NCBI GenBank assembly: GCA_002841945.1
Contig: PHBI01000037.1
Span: forward strand, 31,513 to 95,512
Reading direction: 5' to 3'
From: Deltaproteobacteria bacterium HGW-Deltaproteobacteria-14
Lineage (GTDB): Bacteria; Myxococcota_A; UBA9042; PHBI01
Length of the DNA: 64,000 nucleotides
Both the position numbers and the translations under genes were made by a program. This document shows positions 59,050 through 64,000 of this stretch, piece by piece. Each line of letters begins with the position of its first letter. Positions within the stretch are counted from its first letter, which is position 1. The notes beneath the pieces were generated by a model that worked only from the letters and a program-made list of their open reading frames with translations, was not told where the DNA came from and did not search any database.

Positions 59050-59361
59050 CTACCACTGACCGTGGCTGCCGTGGCTGCCGTGCGAACCGTGGCTGCCGTG
59101 CGAGCCGTGGCTGCCGTGCGAACCGTGGCTGCCGTGCGAACCGTGGCTGCCGTGCGAGCCGTGGCTGCCGTGCGAGCCGTGGCTGCAGTGCTGCGCCACG
59201 ATGATCCCCGCGTTCTCCGGGTCGCCGAGCAGCTCGGCGGGATCGAGGTTGGTCACCTCCGGCTCGAAGGCGTCCTTGACGTCACCGCGCTGCAGATAGC
59301 CCAGTGGGTCGCGGTTCAACTGCGGGAGCTTCCCGCCCGACTTGTCGTTTCCGTTTGCCAA
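59050..59361 (-). CDS. Small peptide ending in Cys-(Ser-His-Gly)14-Gln-Trp; candidate RiPP precursor
   Basis: The 103-residue product starts at a TTG with AAGG 7 nt upstream (MANGNDKSGGKLPQL). Residues 1-57 form an acidic, soluble leader-like part (DPLGYLQRGDVKDAFEPEV, then TNLDPAELLGDPENAGIIVAQ). Residues 58-103 are His-Cys followed by 14 Ser-His-Gly units and Gln-Trp, so the tail has 15 histidines at exact 3-residue spacing and the protein's only cysteine. Serine codons AGC and TCG largely alternate, showing growth by 18-bp duplication. Third positions are G/C on this strand, supporting it as coding. The register H-G-S recalls the His-Xaa-Ser repeat (HxsA) peptides matured by radical SAM enzymes. 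A metal-binding peptide is the alternative. Confidence 0.8.
   Translation of the reverse strand: MANGNDKSGGKLPQLNRDPLGYLQRGDVKDAFEPEVTNLDPAELLGDPENAGIIVAQHCSHGSHGSHGSHGSHGSHGSHGSHGSHGSHGSHGSHGSHGSHGQW
59062..59187 (-). repeat. 9/18-bp coding tandem repeat
   Basis: Fourteen 9-bp units encode the Ser-His-Gly repeats. Most pair into 18-bp units alternating AGC and TCG serine codons, with GGC or GGT for glycine. Such an array can lengthen or shorten by slippage without shifting the frame. Confidence 0.9.
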
Positions 59362-59634
59362 TGTCGCACCTTGCAGCACGTGGGAGAGGGGAGGCACCAC
59401 GCCCGACGGCGCCGCAGGCGGGCCGCTCGATCTACGCCGAGCTGGGCTGGGTCGCGCGATCGTAACACAGGCGTTGCGCACATTGCACAGACCTTCCCCT
59501 TCGAGCCCCTTCGAGTACGCGCCTGCGCCGCCCTCCCCCCACGCGGGCGGCGACCTGACGCCGCTCTCCGCGTTGCGCTTGCCCCGACGGGACGCCCCGG
59601 GCGATGCTCCCGGCCGCGACGACCGAGGAGAACG

Positions 59635-60957
59635 ATGGCCACGCCGCCCCCCCCCATCGCCGGCAGCACCGCCCGCACCACCGACGCGCGCGCCCTGCCC
59701 TCGCTCCGCGCCCCCGCCCTCGCCCTCGCCCTCGCCACGGCGCTCCTGCTCGGGTGCGGGTCGCCCCCGCCGCCCAGCCCCGCCCCTGACGAGGCAGCCA
59801 CCGCGCCCGCTAGCCCGGCCGCGCCCGCGCCACCAGCCGCGCAGCAGCGCGACCGCACGGTCACGATCCTGTACACCACCGCGCGCCGCGGCCAGCTCGA
59901 GGAGAGCGGCTGCCGGCGCGATCCCCTCGGCGGCCTGGCCCGGATGGCGACCTGGCTCGGGACCGACCCGCTCGCCGCCGACCCCAGCCACCGCCTCCTC
60001 CTCGACGGGGGCGACACCTTCCTCCCCTCGCCGCCGATGCCCCCGACCGACGTCCAGCGCGCCGCCGCCGCCCTCGTGGCGGACGTCTACGACGAGCTCG
60101 GCTACGACGTCGTCGCCCTCGCCCCGCGCGACCTCGACCTCGGCCCCGACGCGCTGCGCGCGCTGAGCCGCGGCCACCGCTTCGCCGTCTCCTCGGCCAA
60201 CCTCTTCGGCACCAGCGACGACCGCCCCCCGTTCCAGCAGGGCCTCTTGTTCGCGGTCGACGGCGTCAAGGTCGGCGTCGTCGGGGTGATGGACGCCGTC
60301 TACGGCGCGCGCGAGGACAACCCCGGCGACGGCCCGTGGCGCTACCGTCAGCCGCTCGCGGTGGCGCGGGATCAGGTCGCGCGGATGCGGGTGCGCGGGG
60401 CGGAGATCGTCATCGTGCTGGCCCAGGTCCGCGCCGAGGAGATCGACCGGGTCGCGCGCATCCCCGGGGTCGACCTCGTCTTCCAGGGCTCGGGCCCGGA
60501 GGACGCGCTCCCGCTCCGCCAGGTCAAGGACCGCGGCTGGGTGATCTACCCCGCCGGACGGGGCGAGAACGTCGCCGTGGTCCAGCTGACCCTCCCGGCG
60601 GGCGCCCCGACGCCGCTGAGCTTCGTCGACGGCAACAGGGCCGATCGGATCCAGCAAGACATGGCGCGGGTCGACGCGCGCATCGAGCGGCTCGCGGCGA
60701 AGCACCGCCCGGGCATGGACGAGGCGATCGCCCAGCTCCGCGCCCAGCGGGAGCTGCTCACGCTCGATCTCGAGCGGGTGACGCCGCCGCCCGCCGGGCG
60801 CCCGTCGATCCGCTACACGCTGGCGCCGATCCGCCTCGACATCGCCGAGGTCCCGGAGATCGCCACCCGGGTCGACGCCCACATCGAGCGGGCGCGGACG
60901 ACACCCCCGCCCCCGCCGGCGCCGACCGAGACCCCACGACACGAGGAGCACCGATGA
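59635..60957 (+). CDS. 5'-nucleotidase/phosphoesterase-like lipoprotein
   Basis: The 440-residue product starts at an ATG after GAGGAG, with a lipoprotein signal (LALATALLLGC) after a 30-residue lead. The following domain resembles the N-terminal metallophosphoesterase part of UshA-like 5'-nucleotidases: VTILYTTARRGQLE, DPLGGLARMATWL, LLLDGGDTFLPS, YDVVALAPRDLDLG, KVGVVGVMDA and GAEIVIVLAQ. The first metal motif, normally D-x-H, reads T-A-R-R, so catalysis is doubtful. No C-terminal nucleotidase domain is present; the end is helical. It overlaps the next gene as ATGA. The longer upstream frame is a shadow of the Ser-His-Gly gene. Confidence 0.82.
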   Translation: MATPPPPIAGSTARTTDARALPSLRAPALALALATALLLGCGSPPPPSPAPDEAATAPASPAAPAPPAAQQRDRTVTILYTTARRGQLEESGCRRDPLGGLARMATWLGTDPLAADPSHRLLLDGGDTFLPSPPMPPTDVQRAAAALVADVYDELGYDVVALAPRDLDLGPDALRALSRGHRFAVSSANLFGTSDDRPPFQQGLLFAVDGVKVGVVGVMDAVYGAREDNPGDGPWRYRQPLAVARDQVARMRVRGAEIVIVLAQVRAEEIDRVARIPGVDLVFQGSGPEDALPLRQVKDRGWVIYPAGRGENVAVVQLTLPAGAPTPLSFVDGNRADRIQQDMARVDARIERLAAKHRPGMDEAIAQLRAQRELLTLDLERVTPPPAGRPSIRYTLAPIRLDIAEVPEIATRVDAHIERARTTPPPPPAPTETPRHEEHR

Positions 60958-61886
60958 AGGCAGCGGGCGCCATCGCAGCGGTGGCGGCGGTCGCGGGGGC
61001 CGTCGTCGCCGTCGTCCTGATCACCTCGGCCGGTGGCCCCGGCGGATCTCCCCCGGCGGGCGCGGAGGCCGCGGGCGCGCCGGACGCGACCGGCGACGAG
61101 CCCGACGCCGCGCCGTCGGAGCCGGACACGGTGGAGCCGCTCGACACCGCGACCGGCAAGCGCCTCATCGACGAGGTCATCCAGGCCTGGCCCGAGGCGG
61201 ACGCCTTCGATCAGGACCCCGTCCTGCCCATCTCCGACGAGGCCTGGGCGGCCAACCCGTGCAACCCCCTCGCGGAGATGATCGTCGGCGCGACCGACGT
61301 CACCGCCGAGGCCCTCGAGGCGCAGCTCGCCGCGGCGCGATCGCACCACGTCCGCAACACCGGGCTCGATCTCCTGACCTGGACCTACGCCGGCTGCCTG
61401 GCGGTCGAGGCCAACGACCTGCGCCCGTGCTACGAGACCCCCGGCGTGGTGATGCCCCAGCGCTGCGAGGACAACCTGCTCGTCTATCGGCTCGCGAAGG
61501 CGGCGACGGCCGACGGGTGCATGAAGGACATCGGCGAGTTCATCGACATCAAGCGCGATCGGCTGACCGGCAAGCAGCTGTGCCGCGCGACCGCGGGGGA
61601 CGCCAGCGTCTGCCCCAGCTTCCGGCAGCCCATCTGGCGCTGGTACTGCGAGGTCGTGGCGGCGCGCGACCCGCAGCGCGACGGCTGCGCGGCCATCACG
61701 GACCCCGAGACGCGCGACGAGTGCCCGGGCTTCGTGGGGCTCGTCCGGGCCGCGCGCGGGTTGCCGCAGCTCCCCGGCGAGCTCGACCCGGACGCGCCGC
61801 TGGTCGTGATGCTCCGCAAGGTGACCGACCCGGCGTTCAGCTGCGCCGACTGGTATCGCCGGGCGCTGCGCGACCTGTGTCGCTGA
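60954..61886 (+). CDS. Membrane-anchored cysteine-containing protein of unknown function
   Basis: The 310-residue product starts at the ATG overlapping the previous stop codon (ATGA) with GAGGAG upstream. Residues 1-26 are an uncleaved or poorly cleaved signal anchor (KAAGAIAAVAAVAGAVVAVVLI). A Gly/Ala/Pro/Asp linker leads to a helical domain of about 230 residues with around ten cysteines (NPCNPLAEM, YAGCLAV, LRPCYETPG, QRCEDNLL, DGCMKDI, LCRATAG, VCPSF). It is probably periplasmic with disulfides. No family is recognised. It is translationally coupled to the phosphoesterase-like lipoprotein, so they likely act together. Confidence 0.75.
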   Translation: MKAAGAIAAVAAVAGAVVAVVLITSAGGPGGSPPAGAEAAGAPDATGDEPDAAPSEPDTVEPLDTATGKRLIDEVIQAWPEADAFDQDPVLPISDEAWAANPCNPLAEMIVGATDVTAEALEAQLAAARSHHVRNTGLDLLTWTYAGCLAVEANDLRPCYETPGVVMPQRCEDNLLVYRLAKAATADGCMKDIGEFIDIKRDRLTGKQLCRATAGDASVCPSFRQPIWRWYCEVVAARDPQRDGCAAITDPETRDECPGFVGLVRAARGLPQLPGELDPDAPLVVMLRKVTDPAFSCADWYRRALRDLCR

Positions 61887-62008
61887 CCGCGCTCGGCGCT
61901 CCGGCGTTGCTGTGCGAGCTCGGCCCCTGCTAGCATCCGCCGCTACGAACACCCGCCGACGCGCCACCGAGCCAGACGAAGCCTCGGTCGCCGAGCCCAG
62001 GAGAGGCG

Positions 62009-63877
62009 ATGCACGAGGTCCACAGCGCAGTCGAGCCGACACGGATCGCGCCCTCGGGCGACACGGTCGACCCGACACGCGGGACCACGCTGCGTTGGCT
62101 CCGGCGCCTGGGCGCGCTGCTCCAGGGCGCGGACCCGCGCCTGACCTGCTGGGAGGTCCGCGCCGAGCCCGGGCGGGTGCTGGCCCAGGCGACGTTCGAC
62201 GGCACCCCGGTCCGCCTCGCGGGGCGCAACCACGACGACGCGCCCGCCTGGCTGAGGACGCGCTCGGCGGCCTGGAACATCGCCGTCGGCGACGACGACG
62301 CGCCACCGAGCCCCCCGATGGGGGACTTCATGCGCCGGCTGCGCCAGCTCCTCGAGCGCGGCGACCGGGGCCAGCTGAGCATGCCGCTTCGCAATATCGC
62401 CGACGGCACATTCAATTCACAAGCCCGTCGCGACAGTGCTGCAGCGCAACAAGCGCGGGCCGGGCTGGGCGACGAGCTGCACCGGGCGGCGTTCATCGCG
62501 TGGAAGGTGAACACGCGCTCGGACCTCTACCCGCACTCGCCGGAGCTGGGGCTCGAGACGCCGATCGCGGTCATCGAGGACGGGTGGCGCCGGACGCTGG
62601 CGCGGATCCGCGCTGGGACCGCCCCGGATCGGCTCGGGATCTACATCCACATCCCGTTCTGCGCGGTGGAGTGTACGTTCTGCTTCTGCGGCAAGACGTC
62701 GAAGTTCGGCAAGGGCGCCATCGACGACTACATGGACAAGATGTACGCCGAGCTGGAGCGCTTCGGGGCGCTCTTCGGCGGCCAGCCCATCACCTCGGTG
62801 TACGTGGGCGGCGGGACCCCGTCGCTGCTCCGGGCCGACCAGATGCGGCGGATGTTCGAGACGCTGTACGGGGCCTTCACCGTCCCCGAGGGGACGCAGG
62901 TCATCTACGAGGGCAACCCGGACTCGCTCAACCCCGACAAGATCGCGGTGCTGGGGTCGACCGGGCGGGTGAGCCGGCTGACCATCGGCGTGCAGGCGCT
63001 CGACCCCGAGACCCAGCGGCGGGCGCGGCGCTACAACCGGCCCGAGGAGGTCCGCGCGGCGATCGAGGCGGCGCACGCGGCGGGGATCGCCCACGTGAAC
63101 GTCGACCTGATGAGCGGGCTCGACGGGCAGACGATGGAGGGCTTCCAGCGGGACGTGCGCTTCATCCTGTCGCTCGAGCCGGAGTCGATCCACGTCAACC
63201 CCTTCCGGCCCCAGGGGTGGAGCCCCTACGGGCGCCGCGGGCTGTCGATGACGACCGAGCAGCACCGGCTGCGCGACGAGATGCTGCAGTGGAGCCGCCT
63301 CGCGATGCGCGAGCGGGGCTTCATCACGCCGCTCGGCCAGACCGCGTCGAAGACGCGGAACGCGGCGAACATCCAGGAGTACGACCTGCGGCGGCAGAAC
63401 TCGTCGCTGCTCGGCCTCGGGCTGCCGGCCCGGAGCCACGCGTTCGGGAGCTTCTACTACGAGAGCTCGGTCGACGGGGACGACATCGCGGGCGCGCTCG
63501 CGGCGGACCGCGTGGGGGTGCGCCGCTACCACGCGCTGGCGGTGGACGACGTCGAGGAGCGGCACCGCTACCTGGTGCACAACCTCCGAACCGGCTTCGC
63601 CCTGAGCGAGTTCGCGGGGCTGTTCGGGACGACGCCCTGGGAGGCGGCGCCGGTGGGCTGGCGGCGCCTCGAGGAGCTCGGTCTGATCGAGGTCGTCGGC
63701 GACCAGGTCATCACCGACCTGCGCAACACCGTCGACGAGCAGATCCACCGCGTGCTGCTCTACGGCGACTACGTGCTCGAGCGGGTCGAGGCGTGCTGGG
63801 GCGCCGAGTACGACCGGAGCGTGGACTACGCGGCGCGCCTCGAGCTGATGCTCGAGGACGACTCGCGCGGGGTGTGA
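62009..63877 (+). CDS. HemN-like radical SAM enzyme with a long N-terminal extension
   Basis: The 622-residue product has AGGAGAGG just before the ATG. The radical SAM domain begins only at residue 210: YIHIPFCAVECTFCFCGK with Cys218, Cys222, Cys225 and Cys227 (the CX3CX2CXC of HemN). VGGGTPSLL, the second-SAM-type region GVQALDPETQRRARRYNR and LMSGLDGQT follow, then a HemN-type C-terminus with winged-helix features (LRTGFALSEFAGLFG, GWRRLEELGLIEV). Known relatives oxidise coproporphyrinogen, insert or degrade haem, or methylate peptides. The 210-residue N-terminal extension is not part of HemN or HemW and I do not recognise it. Its stop overlaps the next start (TGATG). Confidence 0.88.
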   Translation: MHEVHSAVEPTRIAPSGDTVDPTRGTTLRWLRRLGALLQGADPRLTCWEVRAEPGRVLAQATFDGTPVRLAGRNHDDAPAWLRTRSAAWNIAVGDDDAPPSPPMGDFMRRLRQLLERGDRGQLSMPLRNIADGTFNSQARRDSAAAQQARAGLGDELHRAAFIAWKVNTRSDLYPHSPELGLETPIAVIEDGWRRTLARIRAGTAPDRLGIYIHIPFCAVECTFCFCGKTSKFGKGAIDDYMDKMYAELERFGALFGGQPITSVYVGGGTPSLLRADQMRRMFETLYGAFTVPEGTQVIYEGNPDSLNPDKIAVLGSTGRVSRLTIGVQALDPETQRRARRYNRPEEVRAAIEAAHAAGIAHVNVDLMSGLDGQTMEGFQRDVRFILSLEPESIHVNPFRPQGWSPYGRRGLSMTTEQHRLRDEMLQWSRLAMRERGFITPLGQTASKTRNAANIQEYDLRRQNSSLLGLGLPARSHAFGSFYYESSVDGDDIAGALAADRVGVRRYHALAVDDVEERHRYLVHNLRTGFALSEFAGLFGTTPWEAAPVGWRRLEELGLIEVVGDQVITDLRNTVDEQIHRVLLYGDYVLERVEACWGAEYDRSVDYAARLELMLEDDSRGV

Positions 63878-64000
63878 TGGGCGGCATGGACGAGAGGGCG
63901 GCGGGCGCGGCGGCGCAGGCGCGGGCGGCGCTGGCGGCGCGGGATCCGGCGGCGGTCGAGGCGGCCATGGCGGCGCTGGCGACGGCGCGCGCGGCGGCGG
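63877..64000 (+). CDS. Start of a gene cut by the right edge
   Basis: An ATG overlaps the radical SAM stop codon (TGATG) and opens a frame to the window end: MGGMDERAAGAAAQARAAL and more Ala-rich helix. A second ATG at 63886 is possible. Only about 41 residues are visible, so no function can be given. The coupling suggests it works with the radical SAM enzyme. Confidence 0.55.
   Translation, partial: MGGMDERAAGAAAQARAALAARDPAAVEAAMAALATARAAA

Noticed and set aside
59062..59634. Upstream extension of the phosphoesterase gene reading Ala-Val-Arg repeats on the plus strand
   Set aside because: It is the complement of the Ser-His-Gly array; the minus frame has better codon bias, and the plus gene has a strong ribosome site and a lipoprotein signal starting at 59635.

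Overview
The window is about 64 kb of very GC-rich DNA with strong G/C preference at third codon positions. Its gene content is typical of the Myxococcota (the former delta-proteobacterial myxobacteria and relatives): many lipoproteins and secreted proteins with cysteine-rich 'C-D-G...D-E' repeats, an IgGFc-binding domain, thrombospondin type 3, RCC1, FG-GAP and collagen-like repeats, a Hanks-type Ser/Thr kinase next to a multi-FHA protein, and ordinary housekeeping blocks. That assignment is inferred from gene content; no rRNA or tRNA gene is visible. No CRISPR array, insertion sequence or phage gene was found.

Left part (1-31.4 kb). A truncated cysteine-repeat protein and GreB are followed by glnB-glnA, a ComEC-type DNA uptake protein, and the conserved translation cluster rpsB-tsf-pyrH-frr on the minus strand. 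Next come a DUF2332-like gene coupled to a lipoprotein, a lipoprotein serpin, an IgGFc-binding protein, a thrombospondin-repeat lipoprotein, an RCC1-like lipoprotein, an SrkA-type kinase, two exported proteins of unknown function, endonuclease III, a VIT/vWA/DUF2135 protein, and a CsgG-like protein coupled to a HisN-type phosphatase.

Middle part (31.4-57 kb). A 2,506-residue lipoprotein carries filamin/invasin-like Ig repeats and FG-GAP repeats. It is followed by a three-FHA protein, a membrane Ser/Thr kinase and a CAP-domain protein. A pyrimidine operon pyrB-pyrFE-pyrD has overlapping genes and a decarboxylase/phosphoribosyltransferase fusion. Two paralogous lipoproteins combine a collagen-like stalk of 21 Gly-X-Y triplets with a proprotein-convertase-like P domain. 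An ACBP, VUT-type transporter and Hsp70-like gene set lies on the minus strand, divergent from an NCS2 nucleobase permease.

Right part (57-64 kb). This is the most unusual region. A NisT-like peptide-exporter ABC protein converges, 19 bp tail to tail, on a small gene for a 103-residue peptide ending in Cys-(Ser-His-Gly)14-Gln-Trp. To its right are a phosphoesterase-like lipoprotein, a cysteine-containing anchored protein and an oversized HemN-like radical SAM enzyme that is start-stop coupled to a gene leaving the window. I propose this as a candidate ribosomally made, possibly modified, His-rich peptide locus. The peptide itself is read directly from the sequence; the link to the exporter and the radical SAM enzyme is inference.
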